Shown: one piece after another, positions 36,103 through 51,100 of the stretch
Numbering within the stretch: position 1 is the stretch's first letter
Layout: each line of letters opens with the position of its first letter
From: Anas platyrhynchos
Taxonomy: Eukaryota > Chordata > Aves > Anseriformes > Anatidae
Assembly: GCF_047663525.1 (NCBI RefSeq)
Contig: NC_092588.1
Location: 108,333,001 to 108,397,000, forward strand
DNA length: 64,000 nt
Direction of reading: 5' to 3'
Translations under genes and position numbers: made by a program
The notes under the pieces: generated by a model
Database searches by the model: none
The model's input: the letters and a program-made list of their open reading frames with translations, nothing else
What the model was told of the DNA's origin: nothing

Positions 36103-36192
36103 ATGTCAACTGGAAGGGTACGAACAAAGAAGAAGACATGTTCTTCAGACCAGTCTCCAGACAACCTTCCTCTGAGGAGTTCTGGAAGACAG
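36103..36192 (+). CDS. KDM1B: KDM1B coding exon 1
   Basis: The exon starts at 36090 after TTTTCCCCCCAG, with ATG at 36103. It encodes [20 protein letters not shown] then [10 protein letters not shown] (1-30), basic like human MATPRGRTKKK. Donor GACAG|GTATTT. Confidence 0.95.
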
Positions 36193-39100
36193 GTATTTAT
36201 AACAATTTAAAAACACATCGTTATTTTATTTTATTTTATTTTATTTTATTTTATTTTATTTTATTTTATTTTATTTTATTTTATTTTTTCCCTGTTTATG
36301 TTTATAAAGAAAGAATGCTTTACTGTGGATCATCTCAGAGTATTTATCCAGGGAGAGGGAGAATTTGTTAACTCTGTGAAGAAATAGTCAAAGCTCCTTA
36401 TTTATGAAGAGTATTCAGAAAAGAGGAATGCTCTCTGTAACTAGTAAATTCTTGATGTGTTAAAAATACAATCCGAGTTTTCTGTGCAGCCAAACAAGGC
36501 TGTCTGCCAATCGAGACTGAGACCTAAAACAACACAATACGCAGTACCTTTGAGGCCTAGAAGAGGCATATGGTACACAGCTTTGTATCTGGAGTCATCC
36601 CCCCCACGGCCCTAATATTTTATTTGATGTGCAGAGAAGATTGCCACTAATTAATATCAATAAGTATATGAAAAAGAGATTTTTCTGAAGGAGAAATAGA
36701 AGGAACGCCTGAGGCCTTACTCATTAGCATGTGATGGAGCTTAAACTATGATTTGAACTGGAATCTTTGCTTATAATTTCTTCAGTGGCATCAGTTAAGG
36801 TAGGGCAAGGCATTTTTAGCTTTAAATGATATTTCCATCCATACTCTTTTTTTTTTTTTTTTTGGTAGAAAAGCTGACCTACTTTGACAGCTGTTTCATG
36901 CTGCAGCTACTTCACAATGGATTAGAAAGTTTTGTTTGTATCATTTTAAACTTTCAATGCTATGCCACAACCTGCAAAGCTATCTGAACACCACTGTGTG
37001 TAAAACGCAACCGTGTCATTTCTGGTCAGATTTCAGCTATTCTTTATTAGGTGAAGAAGAAAGCGGCTGAGGCAGCAGATGATGACGACGACGCGTCAGA
37101 GAAGAAATATAGGAAGTGTGAAAAAGCTGGATGCACCGCAACATGTCCCGTTTGCTTTGCCAGTGCAGCTGAAAGGTTTGTTCCTTTTTAATTTGATTTT
37201 TCATAGACTTCTCTAAAGTTGCAGCTGAAATTTGGAATTTTAACTGCATTCTGAAAAATCCCTTCATTTTTAAATGTAGAGAGAAAATTGAATGGTAGTA
37301 AGATGAAACTTAAGATGCCAGGGAAGTGTCACAGTTATCCTTTTGTGGATACATTTCTTCTGCACAAGTTACTAAATCTGATACAGCGTGTCTTTAGCAT
37401 AGATTAAGCTTATTGATGCTATTAAGGGTGTCTTCTGGAACACACCTTGCTTCTGTGAAACTGAGAGCATGCAAGGGTAGCCTGAGGAAGCTAAACGTGC
37501 TTTCGAGATGGAAAATGAAACCATCATGTACTGCAGAAATTTCTTGGAATGTTTTTGCAGTCTGAAGTGAGAGTCTCAGCTTCGCGTTTTAGGTCTTGGG
37601 AGACAATCGTGCTTATTTGAACTCTTTGTTCTCAAGTCGTTCATGACTTTTGGACAGTCCTTTTGCATTCTCACCCTGGAGATGCATCTTGTCAGTACTC
37701 TGCATTCAGTGTCTGCAATGAGAAAGATATTAGATATCATTATGCAGTAGGCAGACTGTAATTACATGGCATCATCCCCTCCCTAGCTAATTGGGGCAAA
37801 CTTTCCTTGTTTCATTTGTTCTTCAATTATGTAAAATAATTCAGACACCTGAGAAACACCTGAGAAATCTGTGTTGGTGATTTATTTTTTATTTAGGAAA
37901 CAACAGTTATTGCACAGTCATGTTTCTGAAGTGTTACTTTAATGTGGTAGATAAATATTTTTCCCCTAGAATATGTGCTTTCAGTATCATTTATTTGTCA
38001 TGAGATTTCATTTCTAGCTATTTCAGTTTGTAGCTTAGGCCACTGTTTTTTACCTCATGAGTTTGTCTTGAATTATTTCATTGAGTTTAATGAGAGTTTT
38101 CTAAGTGAAGAGTGATCACTTTGTGTAATTAATATAATCTTTTGCTAATGGATATTTCTTTCTGAGAATGTATCAGGAATACATGCCCAGAATGTGTAAC
38201 GGATTCCTCAGGGTTTTCTCTCTTTGGGTTAAAATTGCAGCCAATTTGGTCACGTTAAAAAAAAAAACAGGCAACATCTGTTTTGCATTCAGATTTGCAT
38301 GTATAGTTCTGTCAGCTGTTCTGGGGACTAGATGTTGTAATCACTTATGAATCGATCGATTACCCATACACGAAAAACACTCATTGAAATGACTTCCTCT
38401 CACCCCTGCACTAATATCAGAATGAAATAAAAAAAAATGGTAAAAGAAGGGTAAGTTCCTACAGAGAGGGACACTTGGAAAATGCTTTGTGTGTTGCAGT
38501 ACATAGTGTAAAAGCAACTCTATTTCGTGTCCAGGAACCATCTGCTTAAAGGCTACTAAAGAAAGGCTCAGTGGACCATTGTTGAAGGGAAGTTGCTGGA
38601 AGCCAGACCAACTGTAAAACTGCGTATTGTGTATGCTTTGCCTCCTTTGCATCTGGTGCTGCTTAGTTCGGAAACTGGAAATGTCTGAGACAATTGAAAT
38701 GATCTTCTCGTTATTGTTATTAGTGTGGCTGTAGTGCCTCGTGCAAGTCAGCCTTCATGAATGGAACATAATGGCCTGGCTTGTCCTGAAGATATTGTTC
38801 ACATTCTAGAATGTGCTATTGTCAAGAGATTTTTTTTTTTTTTCTGAAATGTTTCATAAAGCTATTTCTATGTCTCTTGTTTTACAGATGTGCTAAAAAT
38901 GGTTATACATCGAGATGGTATCATCTTTCCTGTGGGGAACACTTCTGCAATGAATGCTTTGACCACTATTACCGAAGGTAGACTGGCCAATTAAGGTTGT
39001 GCCTTTTCAGTTCTTACTAAATTTTGACAGATGATGCAAGTGCTGAAACCTAATATACATATGTATAATACTAAGTCTTGTCTTCTGTGCTTGCTTGATC

Positions 39101-42100
39101 GGAAGTTACACTTAGCTGTTGGTGGTAAAACTGCAGGTGTTGTATGGACTAATCATCTACATGATTATGTAGCAGGAACAAAACCAGTTATTTTGTGCAA
39201 GGTGTTTTGTAGGGACAGTTATTCTGAACCTTTCCTCCTTTTTAAAATGACAGCAGAGAATTTTAAAAGATGAGAATAGCTTTAAGTACGTCCATTTTCT
39301 CTTAGTTAGCAGATTCACTCCACAATGTGAATTCAGGAGAACTCGCCTCTGTGTACGACCACAATCAGCGAGTGGTTTTCGCGCTTGCAGTTCAGTGTCT
39401 GGAGTCTCAGAGAGCACTTCAGGCTCCAAGCTCCTTTCCATTTGTGTGGGAGTCGAGTCCATCTCTACTGAGGCTCTCGGGTACTTGTGTGCTCAGCAGT
39501 ACCTGTAACTCTCTTCAGACTTCAGATTCCAGGAAGTCTGCTCATTATCAAGAGGACATAGCGGTCAGGATGCTCTTTATTGCTATCACAAGAGCCATGA
39601 CTTCCTCTGTATTTAATAGGAAAATATAGAGCTCTGCAGCCTTATTCCTCTGTCCTTATATAAAATGTTTAATTTTAGAATAACCACTGTTGCCTACAAT
39701 GAAATAGATCATTCAGTTTTCCAACTGCTTGCTGTTTTATTTTCTCTTTCTTCTTAGCCATAAAGATGGTTATGAGAAATATACCGCCTGGAAAAGGATT
39801 TGGACAAGTAATGGTAAAAGCGAGCCCAGTCCAAAAGCCTTCATGGCTGATCAACAGCTTCCTTACTGGGTAAGACAGAGAGTGATTTACGTAAGAGGGT
39901 GTATTTCAGTGTGATGGTAGCCTGAGAAGGTACGCGGTTTTCTTCTGATGCTTAAATGAGCTCCCCTTGCCCCTTCTTTTCTATCTTCTCCTGATTTCTT
40001 GCACTGAAAGATTTTCTGATATTGTATGATCAAGCAGTAGGTCAGCTGAGTTTTCAGATGGGCTTTCTAGTATCAGACAGCTTGGGAAAAGCTCAAGATA
40101 ATTTCCCTGGTAAAGGGAGAAGAGGAGATATGGGAATAGAAGGAAGTTTTTTTTTTTTTTCTAAATTATTATTATTTTTGAAGTAGTGAATGATCTGTTT
40201 TTGCAGCAACACCTGGAAAGCTCACTGAAGACAGTAGTGTAACTGGGTATTGAATCAATTTTGGAGTTAGGTTCTGTAGTGAAATAAAGTCTTATAGGAG
40301 ATTGACCCAAGATTTATGTTTACATATACCAAACATCTTACTGATGTCCTGAGCATTACAGGAGAATGAATTTAACAATTGTGTTTAACAATTTCCTCAT
40401 GTCTACCTTCTTTCTGATCAGCTAGTTATGCTTCATTAACCTTATCTGTAATCAGTCAGTAACGAGTGAAAACATGTTTGTTTTTCGACTTGTAGGTGCA
40501 GTGCACGAAGCCAGAATGTGGTAAATGGCGTCAGCTGACAAAGGAAATCCAGCTGACACCACAGATAGCAAAAACATACAGATGTGGTATGAAACTAAAC
40601 AATTCCACCAAGGTAGCATAGAAGACTTTTGCTCATTCTGAAACTAACAAGTACATTTTTCTTGTTTGCAGACATAAATTACTTCTTGTTTTGCTGCTTA
40701 ATGTTTCTAATTTCGAAACAAGTGTCCGATGGCCTGGAGAGCCGCATAGCTTAAAAGCCTACAAGCTGTTTGGCTTTTTTTTGTTTCCTGAGAGAAAATA
40801 TCAAGAAAGAAGCATCTGAAATACTTTCTGTCTGCAGTCAACTGTAAAATCACTCTTTCTAAAGCTACTAAAAGACTATCCGCATGTATAAAATAGACAT
40901 ACACCAAAATATGTGTTTTGTTTTGTTTTGTTTGGCCATACTTTACTATTGAGGAAAACATTTGAAAAGCTTAATGAGCTTTTATTAATTTTTATCAAGT
41001 TTGTCGTGGGGCTTTAAATGGAAAATATTCAGCTTTGGCCTGAAGGTAACTCCTGAAATTTGAGAGTCCTTACAGTGCCATAGAATTGTTATAGCTAAAA
41101 ACATAACATGAAAACACTGACAACATGAAAGGATTGGCATTTCATCTTGGAACTTTGTGATATTCTTAAAATAAATGAGAGAACTTTGTTTTTATAGTCT
41201 ACACTGGAAGATTTTCTCTCTGCAAAATGTGGAATCTTCCCAGAATTTCTCTATAAATTCCTCCCCTTCCCCCCGAATTTATTTGTTTCAATGTTCCACT
41301 CCATTTCATGGAATAAGACCTATATCTTAATGTCTGGTCAGTAGAGACTATTTTATTTAACAAATGAGAAACATTTTCTAGGGTGTTTTGGTTTCATGGT
41401 GTGTTGTGTTTTTAACTATGCATTTCTCTAGTATTTATTTTTACTAATACAAACGCCTGTGCTACAGAAAGCTAACACTAATTAATTCTTTGGTTTGGTT
41501 TTTATGCTTAAGGAACTATGCCACAGCCAAATTGCTTTGTTTTATATTTAATTTTTGTCCCACGGCCTAAGAATAGCTCTGACTCAATTGACTTTTCTTT
41601 CAGACGGAGGGCTCAGACCAGTGTTCCATGCCTGAGGACTTGGTGAGTAGTGGTTGTTCCTCCTCATTTGTTCTAGAATATAAAACCAACCCTAAAGCAT
41701 GGCATATGTCTTTCCTTTTCTTTGTCCTTTGGCCAATTTTAGTAGCATTTATGCATTTTGCTCAGGAAATTGTCGGACACTATTTGCAACAGAGCCTCGG
41801 GCTTTCTACTTTCTCATCTTTTTCCTCTCTTCCCTCGCTACCAGCTAGATTTCAGGTGGTTCTCTGTGTCTTTGGGTTGTGATCAGTGGTTCAAAGTTTT
41901 CTCCTAATCCTCTCTTTTGATCAGGCAAAACAACAGCATTCAGTTGCCAGCTTTCATACAAATAATCCCCAAATTTCCCTGTCTTCCAGGTGGTTTCTAT
42001 CTTTAGTCAGACTAGTCTTCTCTTTTTGAAAGCTGCAAAAGAACACCAAACCATGTTTTCTCTCTCCTCTTGCCTACCACACAAAACCTGATGTATGTTG

Positions 42101-45100
42101 GTGTTGCAATGACTTTATGACTATGTAACCCTGCATTTCAGATCAAGGATGATCTGATGTTCAATAAGCTGTCGTTGGCAAGTGTCTCTGAGGTACCTCT
42201 TTCTCAGGACACCTGTCCAAGATTATTGTTGACTCTTGGAGGAGCTTGGTGGTTTTGTTTCCTTAATGCATGTTTGCTTTGTAAATGAGGCTGAATCGTT
42301 AGCATTTGTTAGGGTTTCAGAAGGTCTTGGATGGGGATAGCAGAATCTAAATAAAATTGAACAGTTTAGACTTTTCTAAGTTCAGATTTCTGGATGCATA
42401 AGCGACTGTAAATGTTTTCTCAAGGGCCTGATTAGGTTATCATCACGGTACGTCTCATCTGTTTGCTTTCCACATGGGCGTGGAGTTTGTGAAGGTTCAG
42501 CTCTGTTTCTGAGGAAGATGTTCAGACTGCAGGTTTTCTGTGTCAGGCTGAGGAAGGGGAAAGAGGGAGAGAAAATGTCTTTTTGACTTGCCATTCTGAG
42601 ATTGGTACTTCTAGTGCTTTTTGGTCTCAGTTTTGGAGGGAGGGGGGAATTGGTTCATTTTCCAACGTTTTCAAAGTACTGACGTGTTCTCTTCTCCCCT
42701 CTTTCCTTCACTTCTCCGCTTGGCCAGAGAGTGGCTGAAGTTTCAGACCATTGGTGGTACTCCATGCTCATACTCCCTCCTTTGCTGAAAGACAGTGTGG
42801 CAGCTCCCTTTCTAGCTGCATATTATCCAGACTGCGTGGGCATGAGTCCATCCTGTACCAGCACTAATCGTTTACCTGGTGAATCCAACCTTGTGAAGTT
42901 AGAGCACCTAAAGAGCGTGCCTAATTTGACTGGTAAGAGCCATCTGCAGGGCTCTGTTGCTTAAATAGGTGTGATGAATTTTGTCTTATAACCGAGTTTA
43001 TAAGGCACACAGTGCTCCTGACTCAGCAACAACGGTTCTGTTCTCAGCACTAATACACCCTCTCTGTGTGACTGCCTCTGTACTTCTTTGTTGCAATTTA
43101 TTCGCGTGTAAGATAAAGGTAACACATTTCTCATGGCGTTTATTTAAGGTGTAATCAGATCTCGTAGGCTTTTGGATTACTACCTGTTATTTTTTTTAAT
43201 ACAAATGGGAAATTAGTATGTGGGTACTTAGCAATCATTTGCTTTCTTAAGGAAACAAAGATTTATAAAAACAAAATGTGATTCTGCTAGTTTTGATAGT
43301 GGCAATCTTTGGGGTTTGGAGAAAAGGATTGGGTTTCTTAAGGCACTTGGATTCAGCTTAGGTTAACTTTTTTGCTAATAACATCTCTGTGAGACTGATA
43401 GCCTGGGTGTGCTGATCTGCAAAATAGGCCCAGTACGGAAAAAGGTAATGCAGAATTCCCATACTTGTCCATATGATGCACTTCGATGCTAGCTCAGAGG
43501 GAGTGCTTTGAGGAAAGTTCAGTTTCTGTCTCATCCTAGCAGGCTTTGCTTTCCTTAGGTGCTGAAAATAAATCCACTCCTCTATTGAATGGATGCTTAT
43601 CTGCTTAACAAACAGAAAACCAACTTCATTACGCAGAGCTACCATTGCTTCACATGGAGGAGGATTACTTGTAGTTACTTTTCACCCTGGGTGGTGTTGG
43701 GAGCTGAAGATGAAAGTGGTTCAGGGGTACAGTGGTGCTAGACCTTGGAATTGAATTCAGATGCTGTTCCATGTTGGACCTGTCATGGCATCTGAGGGCA
43801 CACAGTGTTTCTCTCTAGCAAAACTTAAGCTCTGACAGGTCCAAGACACATCAGGTACCAGGACAATAATTAGCACCACACAGCCCAGAGGGTAAGAGGG
43901 GAGAGTGATACGAATGAAATCATTCAAAAAGTGGCTGGAGGTTGGGATGCTTCGCTGCTCGTAAAGGGAAAAGGATAAAAAAATACAATGGAATATGACA
44001 TTTTTTTTTCTTTCTTTTTTCTCCATGTGTTTTTATTCAGTTGCAGGAATGAACAAATATTTCCAGCCTTTTTACCAGCCCAATGAATGTGGGAAAGCAC
44101 TTTGTGTGAGGCCGGATGTCATGGAACTGGATGAGCTCTATGAGTTCCCAGAATATTCACGAGACCCAACCATGTATTTGGCCTTGAGAAACCTAATTTT
44201 GGCTCTGTGGTACACAAACTGCAAGGTAAGATGTGCTAAAAGTTAATTTATTTGCTTACAAATAATGGCTACTGCTACGGGATGTGGAGATTTTGAGGGG
44301 AAGAGGGCAAAGCAATTATACTCTCTTCTTAGATATATCCTGTATACTAGAAAAAATGTTCCTGTCCTAGAAAGGAAAACCTAAGACTTTTTCTTTTTCC
44401 TTTTTTTATTTTCCCCTCCAGTTTTAATGCCTAGGAGCTTATTTTGCAGCACACACAAAAATTTTATAAGCATTAAAACTTTTGAGTCTGCCCAGCTATT
44501 AGCTTTTAAAGGGACACTTGGACATTTCTTAATGTTTTGGAGGTGCTTTATGATATTTTTTGTATGAATATTGGACAAGGGCATGATTCTTTTCATTTAT
44601 GTTAATGCTACAAAACTACTTCAGTGGAGTTTCCTCTGTCATATTCAATATAAATGAACTCAAGAGCCAGCTAGAATTTCACATACTGAAGCTTTCAGAT
44701 ACTGATACCTTGATTAATATGAAGCTGTTGGATAGTGATATATATATATATATATTTATTTGGAATGCTATTTGGTGTGGATTGTGAATGCCACTGACCA
44801 TTGCCACCAGGTAGATTGATTTTGCAGTCTGTGATGGATTTCAAGGCCACTGCTGTATTAATAGAGCATACTGTGGAGTTTGCAGGAGTTTCTTTTAGAC
44901 TCATGCTTTTATTCTGTGTCAGTCTAACTTTCTATCTACAGGAAAGTTGGAAGAGAGAAATTGTTACCTTCATCTGTACAGCTGGCTAGCAAGAAACTTC
45001 CATAAAACTTGCTTTGAAAATGCTCTCAGAAACCTCTCTGAGTCATGATTAACCTTAACATCTGGTCTACAGTTTAAATACACTGCAAATGTGAAAATAT

Positions 45101-48100
45101 TGAATATATTTGACTATCAACATTTCCTTTTTTGTGTGTCTTTTGTTTTTCCTTTACAGGAGGCTCTCACCCCTCAAAAATGTATCCATCATATCATTGT
45201 ACGGGGGCTTGTGCGTATTCGCTGTGTACAGGAAATGGAAAGGATACTTTATTTTATGACAAGGAAGGGACTAATTAATACAGGGATTTTATCAGTCAGT
45301 CCTGACCAGTATCTTCTTCCTAAAGAATACCACAATGTAAGTAGCTGTAAAAATCCCTGTGTTATTAATGCTATAAAACTGTGGGATACTTTTTTTTTTT
45401 TTCTGTTTCTATTTCCTCATTATTTGTCATTTAAGTCAGAATTGCATCTAAAAGCAAACATATTGCATGTTTTTCACATGGTCCTTCCTCATCTGCTTTC
45501 AATGATTACCGAAATTACAGACACTGGAGTTTGCCAGCAAGGTTTGTATTCACCCAGACATCTGTGAAGTCCAGTCCTGTGGATTTGTGCTTTTTAGATG
45601 GATGGGAACTGTGGGAACAACATTCAATATGCCTCGGTTCTTCTTATGGCTTAATGCTGTAGCACACCACAGCTTCCATATTATATTCCATAGAATATAA
45701 CAGGAATTTCCTTCTCTGGTTGCAAGAGCTATGATTAAAGGGTACATCCTTACGAGTAGCAATCTGTAGAAACTTGTAGAATGACCATGTTCTGTAACGG
45801 AATACCTCCTAGAAATAGTAAATTGATTTACATATGGAAAGCATATTTCTATGTGGTCACAATTTATAAAACAGTTTTTATTGGTCAACCCAATTTGTGA
45901 TTAAAATAGTTACAAAGCTTGTTAGATAACTTCAGCTGTTCCAGTTATAAGAAATCGAGACATCTGAATTTAAAATGCCTAAAAACTTTAACTTTTTTTC
46001 AAAGCTACAATTGGCCTTTTCTATATATTAAATGCAATATCATTTCTAAAAGTGATCTCTGATTATATTAGAGGACAAGACCACTTAAAATTCTGAAATC
46101 TGTGCGTATTTAAAATTTAGCAAGAATTGTGTGCAATGATCACTTCTATTTTAGCTCTGACTATTAATATTTATTTAAATATTTTACTATTTTTTAGAAA
46201 TCTGTCATTATTGTTGGGGCTGGTGCAGCAGGATTAGCAGCAGCCCGACAACTGCACAACTTTGGAATTAAGGTAAGAAAGTGGAGAGTACATTACTTGA
46301 AAAAATCAGACTTCTGCTTTGAAAATGTTTGAAAATATTATAGCCTAACAATATTCTTGTTATAAACATCTAAGTATAGGGAATTCTAATTAATTTGTGA
46401 AATCTGGAATTTTACTGAGTAAAGCTGCTGTTAAAGACAGCATTTACTTTTATCTAAAATCCAGCAAAGCAAGTACTGAATATTTTGCACAGACTTGGGT
46501 TGGGAGGACAGGGAAGACAGGGATATTCATGTCCAAATAATAAAACCGTTGATGATGGATGTTTAAAAGAGAGGACATTTTCTCTCCTTTGTGCAATTTA
46601 ATGTACCTATTTGTTTTTTAATTTAAAAATGTGCATCTCCCTTTTCCCTCCTACTTGTCATTACCAGTGTGATCCCACAATATTTACATGTTGACATAAT
46701 TTTACACATTAGAGTGTTCTTATGAAAATTTGTGGGGCTCTTTGCACATGAAATGTTTGTAAGACTGATGTTTAAGGAACTGAATGAGCACGTTACTTTC
46801 CTTTTTTTTTTTTTTTTTTAAGTGAAACCCTAGATCCTATTGTGCCACTATCTCATTCATTGGTTATTGAAGAGCAAATTGCAGTGCAGCCTTATTGCCC
46901 ATTGAGTCCTGTGGAAAGCCCTCCTGCAGTAAAATATGTAGTTATCAACTGGCAGGACATTTTTTTTAAATATATGAAATATATTGATTGTAATTATTTT
47001 TTACATTGTCTTTTTTTTTTTTTCCTATTGCTGTCTGCTGTTCTGGAGAGATTGAGTTTTTTTTTTTTAATTATTATTATTTTTAAAAAGACTTATCTAA
47101 AGATAAAAATATAATAAAAGTAAATAATATAAACATATTCAGTCAGATAAAATATCCATCCAGTCCAGTATCCTCTGTCTGACTATGATTAAGTGGTGGA
47201 TGCTGAAGAAAGTATGTGTAAATGATAGAAATATGACCATAAAGTATTCTCGGAATACCACAGGAATAAACTTCTCCAAAAGGTTTATAGAGGACCTAAG
47301 GTGGAAACTGTAATCGGATAATTGTATTTAAGTCTCTAGCACACCTTGAACTCCCAATTCTTAGATTTTTTGAATAGGTCTTTAACTTTAAAAAAAATAT
47401 ATATATATTTTTTTAACTAGGGTTGCTTCTTAAAGTATCATATATTTTACATGTATATATATCCTAAAGAATAACCTTTAAATTAAAATTTAAATGCATA
47501 AATGATCTATATCAAGAAACAAAAATAGTGTTAAGATTGTTAGTGTCGATGGATTGCTTTTAGTTTGCTTGTCCGGTTTTGCTTTGTTTTCCCCCTTGAG
47601 TTGAGCAGATATGTTTATTATAATCATGCCTCGCAATTTCCTGAACTGCATTCTGTCACAGGTCATTGTCTTAGAAGCTAAAGACAGAATTGGTGGCCGA
47701 GTGTGGGATGATAAGACGTTCACGGGAGTCACCGTTGGAAGAGGCGCCCAAATCGTCAATGGATGTGTCAACAACCCAATGGCACTAATGTGTGAGCAAG
47801 TGGGTTCCCTACCGTGGTCATGCATTATCGTTAGTGCAAAAGTGTTGTTAAAAGTCAGGCGTGGGTGGGTGGGTAGGGGTGGGAGTCCTTTTTCATGACA
47901 TGATTAAAATGCTCTTCTGCATTTTAAGTAAACTCCACGTTGTTATCCTATCTTTGGTAACAGCTGGGGACAGACAAGGGCTGTGGAACGATCTCGAGCA
48001 CCTTATGTAAAGCTAGCTAGGGTGGCTTCAGCTTTAGAACCAGAAGTAACCACATTTTTGCCCTTTTCTGGAGATAAAAATGTAAAAAGGCTCCTGGCAG

Positions 48101-51100
48101 CCTGCTGATTCTAGTACAGGCAAATCCTCGGAGCTGAGAAGGGCTTTACTGAGGGAGGCTGTTGCTGTGCTGCTGTAATACCTGTGTCCATGATAGACTT
48201 GCCTTGCCTTGGCCTCTATTTCTAGTTTGATTCTGATCAAATAACGCTTACTAAGTGGAACTTGAGTTTGGAGTTTGTTCAGGGAGGCATGCACATCCAG
48301 CCCGTGTTGTTCTAACAGTGTAGTGCTCTATGGTGTCATGAAGAACAAAAATGTATTTTTTGGTTCTAAGTCACGTTTTAGTTATGAGGTGAGGAGTGAT
48401 GACTTCTGAATACAAGTTGGGTGCCCATTCCCATGTGGTCTTTGATGTCATCTTTGATTCAAAGTCCAGCTCTATCTTGATCTGCAGCGGTGAGCAATAG
48501 CCTTGGAGATATGTGAGGGTATGCAAAAAAACCCTGGGGTGCAGTTTAAGTTAACAAGGCCCTAGGAAGAAATTAGAGCTATTCTAGTGGTATTTTCTCC
48601 AGACCGACTGTGGAACATACAGTCTGTTCTCTGACTTAGGTCTGTTGGGTGTTTGATACAAGCTGGACAAGCAGGGCAAGATACTAGGTTTAATTCAAAA
48701 TCATTTCTTTGCTTGTTTGCTAACGAAATGGGCAATATCTGGCGAGATGCATTCTGTTGATTCCTGACTCGTAGGGAACTGTTGGGGGATAAGTTACCAG
48801 AAAGCTGTGGAAAAGAACTGATTTCAATGGCAAAAAGAAGATAAGGCAAGGTAAAAATGAAGGAAACTGGTTCATCGTGACTGAGTACAGACCCAACAAC
48901 TCTGTTCTAGCCCCTGACTTGATAGGGAAGTTGGAGACTAGGTTTCAGAGAATCCACGATATAGAAAAGGATGGAGGAGTGGGGAAACATGGTTTGTTGA
49001 CAATTAAGGGATAGAAGGGCTGTTGGTATTTCAGTGCTACAAGGATGAGAGTCTGAGTTAATCTGACTAATTATTTAAACTCATGGATGTTTTTTAAGTG
49101 ACATCACTTAAATCTGAGGGATTCACCTTTCTTTAAATAACTGTGAGCAGGCTAGGCACTGTAGATTTTCCATATTTAAAAAGCAATAAAATGTCTTTTT
49201 CTTAAGCTTGGCATTAAAATGCACAAACTAGGGGAGAAATGTGACTTGATCCAGGAAGGTGGAAGGATAACAGATCCCACTATTGATAAACGTATGGACT
49301 TTCATTTCAATGCCATCCTAGATGTTGTCTCTGAGTGGAGAAAAGATAAAACCCAACATCAAGATGTTCCTCTTGGTGGTAAGTGGGAGATGTATTTAAA
49401 AGTGAAGATGTTGGCTGTGCTCATAACCATCAGAATTCAGAGTTTTGTATTAAATTGCCTTTTACATTGGCCCTTTTTAAAAGTGTGTGGCTGCACATCT
49501 GACCTTAAATACAGCAGTGATAACGTGACTCTCAGGAGGACGAAGAGAAATTGAATGACTACCATATACACACAGTCTAAAATGTCATGTGTTTTAAGGA
49601 GGCCTAATTTGAAGGCTTTTAGAATTCTGTATTACTTTTAATGTAAAATCTTGTTTTCAAGATGTAGGTTTTTTTTTTTTTTTTTTTTTTTTTTTGGTAT
49701 ACAGAAAACTAGTGGCAATAGCAGTTCTTTGTAAGTACTTTGGTAAGACTTGTTTCTTACCAAAGCAGGATATAGCTAGCCATTAGTTTTATTCATCATG
49801 ACTAATCTGTCTAAAAAAGAGCCTGATCAAAGCCTTTTACTGCCAAGAATGTCCCCATCTCTGTTGGTAATGCCTCCCACTTACAGCATGCAAGTATATT
49901 CAACAACAAGTAAAACTTACTTGGAAATGATTGCATCCCAAATCTTTTCACTGTGGGCTCAGTAAGGCAGAATTAATAATTCCTGTGGTCTTCAGTGAAC
50001 TCTGGATCAAATTTCTCATCTCCTTAACTTAAAAAAAATTATTTATTTGCAAGGATTCTCTGTTATATTGAAGTGCTCTTTTCCTTGAAATATCTTCAAC
50101 TGTCCATTGATAACTAAACAATTAATTTCTCTACTGTCTCAATTGACTATCCCGACTATGCTGTTGCCCTTTAAAAAACAAATCTTTTAAACCTTTTTTT
50201 TTTTTTCCTTTTTTCCTGAAGTTATGTATGTTTCCTTTTTGAAAGATTTTAGTAGGGAAACCTATGTTTAAACAACAAAGCTACATTTTATCACCAGAAG
50301 GATCTTGTCTTTCTTTTTCTGGGGGAGACGAAAAAGATCTTAGTCCAAACTAGTAGTAATCTTGAAAATCATGTGATCCAGAGAATAGCATACTGAAATG
50401 CAGTAGGACTTCTGATGAATCTTGATATATTCTTATTTTAAACATGTTCTTTTACAGAGAAAATACAGGAGATCTATAAAGCCTTCGTTCAGGAGTCTGG
50501 TATCCAGTTCAGTGAGCTGGAAGAAAAAGTCCTACAGTTCCATCTCAGTAACTTGGAGTATGCCTGTGGCAGCAATCTCTCTCAGGTGAGTTTTGACAGC
50601 TGTTTTTTGACATGGTTGAGCTCTATAGAAAATAGTGTTGCAAGTGACATTGACAAGCTATCTGATTCATCCGTGGCCCCAAGGAAGAACCAGCTAGCCC
50701 TAAACTATTCCTATATCCCAAACCCGTTCTTTAAAAGCATCGTGACACAAATTCCAGCACTTCATTAAGTAATCTAAAGGGAGTTCATGAGGTGCTTGCA
50801 GCAATATCCTCTTTAACTTTAGAAGTTGTGAGTAGCTGGTGCAGTGGAATCAGGGCATTTTGCTGAGATTCTGGGTGGTAGAATTCACAAGAGGGTTACT
50901 TGGCCTCAGATGTTGTGTGTGACTTCTGCTTCTCAGTTGTGTTTAAAAACTGAGGTATTTCTCTACCTTGCTAGGTATCTTGAGAATAAAAGCATTTAAC
51001 TTCTGAAATGTTCCAACACCATGACGGTGGGCCCCAGTTCACCACTCCTAGGTATTCTGTTGCCTATGTGATACTTGGCTTTCCTCGCGACTTCAGAGTT

